A DNA stretch of 57,059 nucleotides from contig JAANBB010000257.1 of NCBI GenBank assembly GCA_014621425.1, positions 1 to 57,059 of the forward strand, given 5' to 3'. A program made the position numbers and the translations under genes. Below the pieces are notes generated by a model. It was given only the letters and a program-made list of their open reading frames with translations, was not told the DNA's origin and did no database searches. Positions 32,301 through 43,483 of this stretch are shown one piece after another (position 1 is the first letter of the stretch; each line of letters starts with the position of its first letter). This DNA comes from Cylindrodendrum hubeiense (Eukaryota > Ascomycota > Sordariomycetes > Hypocreales > Nectriaceae).

Positions 32301-33606
32301 CCCTCCTCCGCCTCGTCCAAGCTCTTCTCCTGTCTTCGGCTGCGTTTCTAGGGCACCAGTGATCGCATCTGCATCCGTCTGCAGGTGCATTTGCATTTGT
32401 ACCTGACTTGCTGACGCGACTGATCCTGTTCCTTGGCCGAGGCGGCGACTGAGGTGAGGAGGGTGAGGGCGAGGGTAATGGTGAGGGTGAGGGCGATGGC
32501 ACGGGCGAATCATCCATACCCAACCCACAACCCATCATGGCCCAAAGTGATGCAGCATAATAGTCCTATTTTCCGCATCGTACCCCCCCTCCCCCCCATC
32601 TTGAGGCCCATCGTGATCTCGCTCGCGCTCACTTCATCTCGGTATTACTCTCACTCTGACAGTCCCAAGCAGACGGCGACGGACCCCGGGATCTCCCCTG
32701 GACAGCATCCCTCTGATGAGTCGTCCTCACCGACACATTCCCCCGTGGCAGGCGTTGCGATCCGTCGTCCCTCGGCTAAGAGACGCCGACACCGCCAGAT
32801 AGACTACTAGGTAGTACGCAGGTGGTAGTGCACACCCACCAGCACCGAGACCCTCATTGACGGATCCATTCATTGACTGGCCCATTCATTGACGGACCCA
32901 TTCATTGACTGACCCATTGACTGACCCATCGACCCCATCGACCCTCACCCATCCCCCGTGCATCGTCCTTCTTTTCAGTGGGCTTCTTTCAGTGGGCCCC
33001 CGCCAACCCCAGCGCCGGCGCCAGCAGAGCCATCGCCCAGCGGCGGGCCAGGACCCCTAGCCGATTCCCGGCCGATTCCCTGGGAGGCCTGTAACTTGGA
33101 CCCCTTTTGGCGCTCCGGGTGACCTCCAGGTCGGCCTCCAGCGGGCCTCCCAGCGGGCGGTTGGCACTAGACCGTCTAGACGCCAGTACACTTTGCCCAC
33201 GCTTTTTGCTCTTCTTTGCCCGCCCTCTCACCGTTAAGAGTTACACATAAACCCGACCTCTCCCATCCCCACTTCCGCCAACTCCCTGCTCCACCCGCAA
33301 CCTCGTCCTCCACCAACCTCATCCCATCATCCCACGGTGGGCGTGGGCTTTAGGCATTCTCCTTCCCTGAGGGCCCAAATCACGGCTCGTCCGCCTGCCT
33401 CGCCGGGCCTGCGCTTTACATACAACACGCCCCCAGTTCCCAGGCCTTTTATTTTTCGCGAGAGAGCTGGTCTCCAGTTGACTTGACTTATCTTACATCT
33501 ATCGGCCTCCAGGCGCGATATAATCTCGTCGCCGCTTCACCGCCAACGCTGCCGCAACCACTGCACAGAGAGGGCTTGAGAGCGACCTCCACCACCACCG
33601 CCCACC
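29359..33606. other. Long intergenic region, 4.2 kb
   Basis: No supported gene. 29400-30300 is AT-rich; 31000-32900 is GC-rich with many overlapping open frames on both strands and no motif in any of them. Simple near-repeats occur at 32450-32505 (GTGAGGGCGAGGG type) and at 32854-32940. The final 350 bases (33240-33606) are C/T-rich and are probably the leader of the next gene. Confidence 0.5.
32854..32940 (+). repeat. Imperfect tandem repeat of CCATTCATTGAC type
   Basis: About five degenerate copies of a 14-18-bp unit containing CATTGAC(T/G)GACCCATT. Lengths of the units vary, and the last copies lose the CATT portion. Confidence 0.75.
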
Positions 33607-35278
33607 ATGGCTCTCGAACAGACAATCACCATCGTCAACAACTCCGGCAAGATCATCAAGACCGTATGTGATTCTTCTCTCGCCCTCCGCTCTACTGCTA
33701 ACCCAATCTCAGGGCAAGCAGCTCTTCTCCATCTTCAAGGAGGCCCAGGGCAACTACAAGGACAAAAAGTCGCAGATTAAGGCCGAGAAGGTCCAGCGCT
33801 CTCAGACGTTTGATTCTCGCGCCCCCGATTCTCGCGCCCTCCCCGACTCGCGCGCCTACCCCGAAGCCCCGCGATACTACCAAGATGAAGAGCAATACTA
33901 CTACGACCAACACGCCCCCCGACGCTCCTACGACCAAGGAAGCGAGCGCGGCTCCGAACGCAGCCACCGATCGCGCAGCACCCACTCCCGCCGCCACCCA
34001 GACACCAGAGACACGCGCGAATGGGACACCCGCAGCCGCCTGACCTCGGGCAACCTCAAGACGCTGAGCGAAGTCTCCAGTGTCGCACCCAGCAGAGCTC
34101 CCCAGCCCCGCCCCTACATGACCCCCTACGCCGAGACCATCCCCATGGACTTGGCCATCTCCAGGAGAGACCTCAACCACGTCGAGATGCGAAGCGCCAT
34201 GGCCATGTCCAACCGCGACCCTGGCACCATGGTCCCCCGGACGCGGTCTGCTACTGAGCTTTCCGTGAGGAAGCCCCACAAGGAGATCGACATGAACCTC
34301 GCCTATGGCAACATCCCCCCGGATCTGGAGTACCGAACCGACCTGGACCCCCGCGGCGACGAGCGAGAGGCGACCGACCTCGTCCACCGTGTCGAGGGCC
34401 TCCTTGACGAGGCCAAGTGTGTCCACCACTCAGCTACTGCCACCATCAGCCATCTGCAAAAGAACCCCGACGCTGCTGCTGCCGTTGCCCTTTCTCTTGC
34501 CGAGCTGTCCAGCCTGGTCAAGAAGACTTCTCCCGCATTCCTCACCTTGATGAAGTCCGCCTCCCCCGCTGTTTTCTCACTGCTTTCGTCGCCCCATTTC
34601 CTCATCGGCTCCAGTATCGCCGTTGGTGTCACTGTCGTCTGCTTCGGAGGCTGGAAAATTGTCCAGAAGGTTAGGGAGCAAAAGGCGGCCCGAGAAGCAC
34701 TGGCCTACGAGAATGTGCCCCTGAACCGTCCTGCCCCCATGAGGACCCAGAGCGAGTACAGCGCTGGCGTCGACGAGGCGCTCATCATCGACGATGACCT
34801 GAGCTCCATAGAGAGCTGGAGGAGAGGCATCTTGCCTTATGGCGAGGATGAAAGCGCCGATTTCGAATTGATCACCCCCAAGGCCGATCGCATTACTAAG
34901 GAGATTTACGACGAGAAGGACGACTTCGACATGAAGTCTCGCCGAAGCACCAGGACCACCAGAACCAGCAAGACCAGCAAGACCCATGAGAGCCACAGAA
35001 GCCACCGCAGTCACAGGAGCAGCCGCGATGATCGAGACAAAGACTCAGACACGAGGAGCAGGCGCAGCGGAACTGAGAGCATCGCCGACAGCGAGCGCAG
35101 TCACCGCAGCCACCGATCCAGCAAGAAGAAGGAGATGAAGTCCATCGAGGATGGACGAAGCCGTCGTGGCGATGACGACGTGGAGCTAGTGATGCGACCC
35201 AAGGCCCACCGACAGAGCAGCAACATGCTCAAGGCCCTTTTCAAGACCAAGAAGGAGAGAGAGATGGTTCTCGCCTAG
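33607..35278 (+). CDS. Uncharacterised single-pass membrane protein with Ser/Arg/His-rich tail, 2 exons
   Basis: Exon 1 (33607-33663) encodes MALEQTITIVNNSGKIIKT. After a 49-bp intron (GTATGT, branch TGCTAAC, acceptor CTCAG), exon 2 runs 33713-35278. The product is 540 residues. The N-terminal ~50 residues (QLFSIFKEAQGNYKDKK) look like a short conserved domain. Residues ~55-130 are disordered with repeated S-R-A-x-P-D-S-R-A. A Leu/Ala-rich helical region (~250-310; HRVEGLLDEAKCVHHSATATI) precedes a transmembrane segment (~314-335, IGSSIAVGVTVVCFGGW). The C-terminal tail has an SR/HRSH repeat tract (~430-500) and ends in a basic stretch. I do not know a function. The short first exon with a clean donor decided the start. 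Confidence 0.8.
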
Positions 35279-38200
35279 AGCAATCTAGGGCGTCATTTTC
35301 GGTGTTTTTGATTTGTTTCTGGCTGCGTGAGTCGCATTTATAAAAGACCATTTGTTTGGGTCTGGACGGCAGAGAAGACGAAATGGCATATTTCTTCATG
35401 GTTAGGCGTCTACAACAGCGCTTGGTTTATCGCTTTTTCACAAGGGGTTATGGTACCCGTCGGAATATTTTATATATAGCCAGGATGATGGATGAGATTA
35501 CAGGATTTTTTTTGGATGGATGGATTGATGGATGATCTAGCGATGTCACTCTCACTTGACATGTACACGATGTGTACACAAATGAATCAACTATGGAAAC
35601 ACTGTGTGTGTTTCCGAGATTTTCTTCTCACTTCTGTTCTGTTCCGTTAAGCAAGCTTCCGTCTGAGTCTCGTGCCGATGAGTCGGCATGTGTTGTCCCG
35701 GTGTTGCACACGCCATGCGCTCTAAACTTCCCCCTTGCCGTTGTTTCCGACGCCCCGTCATAGTGATCCGTCACGATTTGGAGCACGGCAAGGTATCCCT
35801 CCCCTTTTCCCTATCCACTATGCTAAAGCAAACCAGGACTGCGTTGGCTCAACTTGTGTCATGCCGTGGGTTCCGAGCTCTTCACGTCATTCATTTCAGA
35901 CAAGCAACAATCCGTCGGCCGCTCTCGTATCGGCAAGTCCCCATGTGTCGTCCCATTTTTGCCCACTCCGTGCACCAGTCAAACATGCAAGCATGCCGTT
36001 TTCCCCCGAAATTTTTTTGCAGCTGTACGGTAGCGAGTGGCTTAAGCACTAAGTCTATGACAGGATTGAGGGGTTGTGAGCGTTGCACGAAGCGGCTATC
36101 CGCGATTTCGAAACTGAGGGCGTCACGCTTCAGAAGTTTCCCTGCTGTTGGCCTCTCTTGGTGTCGATCGTCGACCTATCCCGCGGACGGTGAGTCGTGC
36201 AATGTCAAATGCTCCCGTTTTGTTGGCCAGACTGGGATCTCGGAGATCCCAACAACTGAGATTACAGGACGGTGGCGCACGCCAGACGTTGCACCGAGTG
36301 ATTGCCCATAAATCCGATACAGCGGCAGTTGCACATTGGAACAACTTCTAGCCGCTGTGCTTCCTTGGCATTGGACATCGACTGGACCTGGAAGCGATGA
36401 CTCTCCTGTCCCGTCAAACCTTCACGTCTTGATAGTGAAGTCCCGATCTCAGACCGCAATAGTTGTGAAGGGATACAGACGTTGTACGATGTTATTATCC
36501 GTTGGTTCAACACTTGGACGGTTACACTCGGAAGGATTCCACTGTTGTCCTGTTGACATTGCACAGAGGGTGGCTTGGAGGTGATGACTCCCGCGTCCTG
36601 CCAGCTCTTGCTGTCTTCCAGTGAAGCGGTGATCTTGGAAATCTATAAAACCCCCTACTTCTCCCCATTCTTATATCCCCTTCTCTCTCGATACATATTA
36701 TACACATATATATGCCGACGCTTGGCGGCCGGTTGGCTGACGGGCAGAATTCATACCTGACATCGCGTCGACATGTTCAAGTCAAGCCACCGCCTCCGAA
36801 ATTGGTTGTTGCCCATTTCTCACGACGCTCAGGCGATCTGCGAAGCCACAGAAGCGGATTTCAATGCCCTCACCATGGGTCTCATCCCGGCTATGGCCCT
36901 TGCACTCAGCTTCCCATACTACCGATGATTGAGAGTCTTGAGAATGGGGCAGCTCTGAGTGCCTCGCATCTCGCCCCAACAAGACACATGCCCTCAGGTC
37001 CGGCGCAATCCTGAAGACAGAACACTCGAGAATCTGGATCTTCCCTGCGTCACACCTCAGTCACATCAACTCCTCCGGTCGAAGCCTACATACCACGCTA
37101 CCAGCGTGCCATTGCTCTCTTGGTCGGCACCGTTGAGAAGCTGGAGTACACTCGCGGTCCGGGGGTCTGCCCTTTCTGGTAGTCCCAGTCTCGTGGCGCA
37201 AACCCTCTATCTTCTCCAACGACAACGAATCCCACCCATATAGGCTACCGACGCCAGTTCCTGGCGTGAACGAAACCCTCAACGTTGCAGGAAGATTCTC
37301 ATTGGAAGACTTTAATCGCGCTGTGGTTCTTTTCAACCACTCTTCCCTCCTACCTCTGGCTGTTGGGTCTTGGTTCGCCTAGTAAGTTCGCCAGTTCCTC
37401 CGTGTCCGCCCTTCAGGTCGACCGACTTCTGACTCTCGTCGTACAGATAACCAACCTCCGCTTCATTCCTATATTATCGTCCGAGCCCGCATGGGGCATA
37501 GGCGAGGCTTCCCACCATGCCAGTGTCGTCTACCGACACCGGCCCTTTATATATACTCCCTTTGTGCTTGACGGCAGTACCACAGCCCCAACACGTTATT
37601 GGCCATTCTGTGTTTGCATTGCCTAGAGATTTCAGGGATTGTGACGTCGGTCGGCATTGACTTATATACTAGCACCACGGAAATGTGTCGCCCAATGCGA
37701 CGAGCCAGAACCGGCGTTCTCTGTCTCCCACGAAGTTGGTGAGCAACGTCAAAGCTATTGCCGATCAGAATCCCGCTATTCAAACCATTGTGGAACACTT
37801 GCCCGAGTTTCTACATCTTACGAGAAAAAAGAACAAGCAGACACAAGCCCATTGGAGAACCAGCAGCCAACAGCCGCTCGGTTCAAGCGGGATGGAAACT
37901 CAAGTTGGATCACAATAAGGCGACAGATTAATCGGCTTTGTGGCATGTGTTCCATTCTGGCTGGCCTTATAACTGCGGCCATACAAGACCAACCGATTTA
38001 AGTCGGAGGCTGTTGGGGGTGCCCAAGAGTACCAGTCCTATGATAAGGGAGAAGGACCATGCACTCGTTTCAAGCTCTTCCTCCAGTGATAACTCCTATA
38101 TCCCAATTTCGACATCCCTACAAACTCGTTCAACTCATACCAATCACCAACCCGACTCCCCTGCACCAGATGCCCCTTCTTTTTGAGTCACCTGCTTACA

Positions 38201-38312
38201 CTGTGGAAGGACGAGCAATTCCCTTCCTCTGCGAACCCGAACCCCTCGATACACTTACGCCTACTGTCGCGACAGTATCAAGACCGAAGTCGCGGGCTGC
38301 CCCCTCGTCACA

Positions 38313-38504
38313 ATGTCCGACCCCGAAGAAGAATCGGGCATCCACGAGTTCATGAGAGCCGACTTGTCCAATTACTACGAAATTGGCATACCAGGAGAAG
38401 GTGGCAGTCAGCCCTGTTTCCATCTCAACGAAGACCGGGTCCAGAAACCCCTCGCGGAAGCCTTGAGGTTCCAGCCTGCTCTCTTCCACCTGCGCACTGA
38501 TTAG
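38313..38504 (+). CDS. Small open frame, 63 residues, doubtful
   Basis: Encodes MSDPEEESGIHEFMRADLSN at its start, then GIPGEGGSQPCFHLNEDR; composition is protein-like. An overlapping frame just upstream (LLFESPAYTVEGRAIPFLCEPEP) also looks coding-like. The two may be pieces of one decayed gene separated by a frame change. No family was recognised. Confidence 0.2.
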   Translation: MSDPEEESGIHEFMRADLSNYYEIGIPGEGGSQPCFHLNEDRVQKPLAEALRFQPALFHLRTD

Positions 38505-39639
38505 AGCCACTGGGATAGCAGCGACCCCCCGTGCTAGCCCTCTCCAAGACACTGGACAAGCCTACCTACTGGACTATATTTCCCCCTAACCCGACTTCCT
38601 ACAATCTCCCGGCCTAAAATCAATATTGGGGATATTGGGGCATCATCTCTGATCATCGACTTATATAAAGATACCACCACGACATATTGTCACCCATTGC
38701 GACTCAGGAACGACTCTCCTTTGGAGTCTTTCTGAATTTAATGTCTGGCAGCATACAAAAAGGCGCCGCGACGCCAACTCGACCTGAAAGAGCCCAGACT
38801 GACGCAATATGGCGCGGCAGAACTACTTTTAAGGGAGACACCGCTCAACCAAGGCTTCAGAGCCATCAGTCCCCACGGCTCGAATTGACTTCACCAAACA
38901 CAAGCGATGGTCCCATTACATTTGCCACTCTGCCCTATTTGAGGCATTTCGCAAAAGAAAAAACGTGGCACCAGTACACCCACGGATACAGCCAACTCTG
39001 CGACTCACAAGATCAGATTTAAGCATCGCCGCAGCACGGCCTCAAGCCATACATCTGGCCGAATACCCTCCTTGACCTGGGCAGCCTTTTGATCCCATCT
39101 TGAGAGAGTTCGAGCGCCACCTTTATATACACCTGTGGAGGAGAGTCACGTCCTCGCGCCATACATCACGGAGCCAGGCACTACGCCGTTTATATCTCGC
39201 AAGATTATCCATACCATCATGGAACTGAGGCACAGGCACAGATGGGGCGCAGTGGGGGCCACGGAGGTTCCCCCGTGCTGTCGCGGCCGAAGTGGACGAC
39301 CTCCTGTGTGGCTGCTTCACCTTTCCCACTTTCAGCCTCTTCCTCATCTTCGTCCCTTTCGCTCTTTTCATCTTCTTCATCACTTTCTCCCTTAACCTTC
39401 ACTTTCTATCTTCGCCCAACGTAGTCTTGAGGATTAGAAACTTGAACCTGTCATCAAACTCAGTTCATCCAAAACCGCCTCGCATATCAAGCAGCCGCGC
39501 TCCCTTTCGCATTTATTTTTCGTCACCATCATGTCATTATCAGGTAATAATTCAGAGTGAGTAGTGTGTTCAAGCGGGCTCTTTAACCAAACACCCTTTC
39601 CTCAGCCGCGGGCAGGTCGATGCTAATTTCTGGCTTGAT

Positions 39640-39870
39640 AGGTATATACCTCTCATGGCGGGCCTTATTCAGTATAAGCGGCAGGCATCCAACCCCACGG
39701 CCGATATAAATAGTATTATAAAGCGAGTCCGAGCTTATACAGACTACGGTACCGGAAGAGATACTCCTTCAATCGAGTCTTTGATAATATAATAAATAAG
39801 ACCTGGTATGAGATCTGGTATAAGATCAGAAATTTTTCTCCTCTCTGGTATTTTAGTCTAACTTCTAATG
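39640..39870. other. AT-rich island, possible transposon relic
   Basis: This 230-bp patch is rich in TA dinucleotides (for example ATATAAATAGTATTATAAAG and ATAATATAATAAATAAG) and carries a short repeat, CTGGTATGAGAT / CTGGTATAAGAT. Excess TA next to GC-rich DNA is the signature left by repeat-induced point mutation in many ascomycetes. The element type cannot be determined. Confidence 0.3.
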
Positions 39871-40129
39871 TAGGAGACTTCCTTCCTCTCTTCCAGGGCT
39901 CTACTTGATGGACAGAACGGAATATGGCAGACCCTTCGACAAGTCACCTTCTGGAACAATTGCATGCCATGCAAGGACCGAGTCTCAGTTGTCCTCACAT
40001 GCACAACAGAGCAGGTATTGCAATGTTCAGCCTTCAACTAGGTCGGCTCTGCAGCATCAGAGTCTGTCTTGGCCAGACCTTGTGGTAGTCCTGTACTAGG
40101 GAACGATGGGGGTTCCTTGGTTACGGCTT

Positions 40130-41420
40130 CAAGGAATTTCGAGAGCGTGCCAAGTGCGACAAAGGCCGAGATATTGAGGTCGGCGCACGCGGCAAACGGA
40201 GTCGTCGACAGAGAGAATTGAAGTCGGCAAAGGCGACGACAACTCAGATATTAGAACTAGGACACAGGCGGGCATGTCAAGTGCGCATCCTAGCCGGCCC
40301 GGTATGCTTTGACACAAGAAACTCTCGGAAGTTGACCTACCGTACCCGAACTCCACTCTGTTACGGGATCACCTTCAACGACAACGGCCTATGGCGGTTT
40401 CACAACAGGAGCGACACATTTTTCAGTTTTGTGGGAACCCGTATATTGGCAACAGCTCGATTGCCATCGTCGGAAACTGGGCGGGATTCCGATATTTTGT
40501 CCAGCAGAACAAAGTCGAGTTCCAGCTGCAGTTTCTAGAGTCGGAAGGACCATTAAAGGACCAGACGGTCCTAGGCCCGAACTTTTTGAAAAGAAAAGCG
40601 GGCGTCTCAAAGCTCGATACGACTGGATTAAGAAGCTCAAGAACCCCAACCCGAATGGAACCACCACGGCCCGCACGCACTTGTGTAGGGGCTGCCGAGT
40701 CCGATACGCGAAAGCTTTCTCCAACAGCACGTTCAATTGGTATGCAGATGACGAATTCAGAACATGCACAGAGATTGAAAGCAATATATACAACCTCGGG
40801 AGATTTCCAGAGTGGGAATGTACCACCGACCCCAGCTATATCGAGCCGTGAGTACACAATGCGACTTTTGTACGAAGATACTGTGTGACTGTATTGTCAC
40901 ACATGTCCGATCCGAGATTCCGAATATCACCCCGGTCGAAGGTATGGGAGAAGGTACTGTATCCAAGGCTGGGGAGATCATCGGAGAATTAAAGGGTGAG
41001 CTGGTACCACCATCTCGCTTTGAGGATGACTGGGCTTGTGAGATGTCACGGAATGATCTGCCAGGCTGTGATGAACCTGTCGTTGTCTGTCAAGTATATC
41101 CGCGATAGGTCGGAAACTGGACGAGGAAAGTCAATCATTCGGCCGACCACACACTGCGACTATAATGGAGTACTGGCCTGTCTATACAGATGCCAATCAT
41201 GTGGCCGATCTCCTACAGGAACCCATGCACTTTGCCATGCTCTTGCGCGAATGCGGGACGGGAAAGACTTTTACTGCTGCGCTTGCCCTGTCGTTAGGTG
41301 ACATTGGAGAACTATATCAGCGCCTGGCAAGCATGCCGAGTTTGTCTCGCGGGTCTAGATCATCCGGGACGAAACAGAGGTGCCTAACAAGCCGCACCAC
41401 GCTTGGAAACCAGGGTTAGT
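40130..41420 (+). pseudogene. Possible decayed coding region(s)
   Basis: Protein-like sequence moves between frames. First GITFNDNGLWRFHNRSD (to ~40420), then FQFCGNPYIGNSSIAIVGNW and FVQQNKVEFQLQF (~40420-40560), then LKARYDWIKKLKNPNPNGTT followed by HLCRGCRVRYAKAF (~40600-40760). Intron-like joins might explain one change but not all. A separate piece at 41165-41330 contains FAMLLRECGTGKTFTAALAL, which resembles a P-loop (G-T-G-K-T) of an ATPase or helicase. No parent family was identified; a set of small genes with introns is the alternative. Confidence 0.25.
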
Positions 41421-42350
41421 AGGTGGATAACAGCAATTAGGATGGGAAAGTTTCAGTCTGCGAAATAGGGCGGTGGTTAGCTAGTGGTGTTGTCAAGGTG
41501 AAGATCAATTCAACCCAGAAATAGTCCATAAACGTCGAGATGGCGGAGCCCCATAGGTAAATTTAGTCAAGGGTATCCCAGAAATGGAATAGATGGTACC
41601 GCCTTGTCACCACCAATAAACGATGCCAGTGCCGCGAGGATGCATTAAATCCCGTCCTAATTAGTGCCTTGTTTCAATCGCAATCGCCAAGGTCTGATAA
41701 ACTCATCGCTCAACAACGTGGTGAATCCCCCCAATATCCGACATGTCGGTGAAATGCTCCGTCGGGCCGGCGTGGGCGATGGCGCACTCGGTGTCTCGTG
41801 CCGCCACGGCGCGGCCAACGCGAAAACGAAGACCCAACGAATGCCCCCCCCCCTGGACCCGGCAGACGCGGTGAATGCGCAGGACGGTGGGCCAGGGGGA
41901 TCTGACGCAGGGAATAAACGTCGGTGAGCCGGGGGCCCAGGTCAGCCGCCACGCAACCACTATGGCGTCTTTTCTCACCTCCGAGACGACGACATCGGAA
42001 ATGGCTTTGGAGGTCCAGGGTCTATATTTAATGTTTCTCCGATCCCCTTGTCTGCCTCTCTCAATTTTATATCCCTCTCGACTTGGGCGTTTCAGTCGCA
42101 CGGCACAGTCTACAGCTCACCTCTTGGCTCCGGCAGTCGGCGATCACAGCGCGTGGCAGTCGGGCACGGGAACAAAGCGTCCACGTACGAAGCACATACG
42201 GAGCACATACGCAGCACAGATGCGGGTTGCCGTCTCGCTCCGTGTCCCAACCCCATCATCTTTTCGCTGTTTGTTTCCTGTCCTTTCTCCATCATGCAAA
42301 GCTGGATTCTTCAATCCAGCCTATTCTCCTCCTCACATCATCTTTACAAA

Positions 42351-42521
42351 ATGGTGGCCGACGCCGGCGACCTCGGAGGATGCCGGGGATGCGCGCAGAT
42401 TCGAGAGAGCGAGATGGTTCAGCAGAGCGGTGTCACTCCCGTCGCTCCCGTCAATCCCGTCAATCCGATAGGTGAGGTCATTTCCGTTTACACGTCTCTA
42501 GTGCGATCAAGTACTCTGTAG
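42351..42521 (+). CDS. Small open frame upstream of DUG2, doubtful
   Basis: The ATG at 42351 has a favourable CAAA-ATGG context and opens a 56-residue frame (MVADAGDLGGCRGCAQIRES) with a PVAPVNPVNP repeat. A GTGAGG near 42471 could be a donor, so this might instead be a first exon or a translated upstream frame. The frame extends back in register to 42048. Nothing supports a function. Confidence 0.2.
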   Translation: MVADAGDLGGCRGCAQIRESEMVQQSGVTPVAPVNPVNPIGEVISVYTSLVRSSTL

Positions 42522-43483
42522 TGGTAGTGCTTCCAGATCCCCAATGCCGTCGTTTCTGTGCCATTCCCATCCGTTCTGTCCCTTTTTCCCTATCTTGTGG
42601 TATATTGTGGTGGCGTTCTGTGCCGTGTCCCTTACAGTCAGTGACTCACTTTACGTCAATTGGCGGATTCACGGCTAGTGTCTTTGATGCCAGCTGTCAT
42701 TTTCGTGTAGTCGAGACAGGATGCTGCGACTCCCTGCGTCCAGCTGGTCCAGCTGGTGTCCTCGGCAGCTCGTGTCAACGAAGACATGTTCCACCTTCCC
42801 TTTTGTCGATGCCAAGATGGAAATGGAATGGACCGTTTCCCCAATTGCGAATGAGGCTAGTGCCCTTTTGCCCCAACCGTGGGCGTGGCTGGTGCCTCAA
42901 CGAGGCTGAAGCTCTCCGTGGAGCTGTCCCAATGAGGGGCATCCGCGGAAGAGCTTCCCCTCATTCACCGCAAGGCTAGGGTCCATTGTGGCGCACCGCC
43001 GGTCGACGGACAGATTCCATCAACCTGTCGTTTCCCTGGTCCGTCGACGATTGCGCCGTATCTCGTCAAAGTGGCATAATGCGATTGTTGGGCTGGAACG
43101 TCGTGGTCACTGCTTCTTGATCCCTGGCATTTTGCGTTTCCCCCAAAAAGAAAAAAGAAAGCGCCCCTCGAGATCGCGTCATCGCATCGACACCGCTGTC
43201 CCCGGCCTCGGCGGATTTGTGACTGGGCTGCGCGCTGGACCTTTGGCTTTCTGCTGGACCACCATCGCCGTCGTTGCTGCTCCTGGCACCTCGTCTCCTT
43301 TCCTCCCGCCACAGTAGAGAAGTGTGTATGTCCTTTGGTGCTGTCTGTTTCTAGAGTTTGCGTCGTTTTGCCCGTTTCGCCGTTTCTTCCTTCGTGTTCG
43401 CCACTGCACTCCGGCCGTGATCCCTCTCGCAACCACACCACCACCAAGCTGACCAGCAACCAGCACCTCTAGCCACCGTCACG

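Larger units (their letters stand above)
35279..43483. other. Gene-poor region, 8.2 kb, with decayed reading frames
   Basis: No gene could be modelled with confidence. Composition is patchy, with many TATATA-containing stretches between 36600 and 39900. Several short frames look protein-like but stop or shift after 50-100 codons: 36773-36928 (51 residues, MFKSSHRLRNWLLPISHD start), 37250-37380 (NETLNVAGRFSLEDFNRAVVLF), 38313-38504, 40200-40890 and 41160-41330. This is what old, mutated copies of genes or transposons would leave. From about 42600 on the sequence is probably the promoter of DUG2. Confidence 0.45.
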
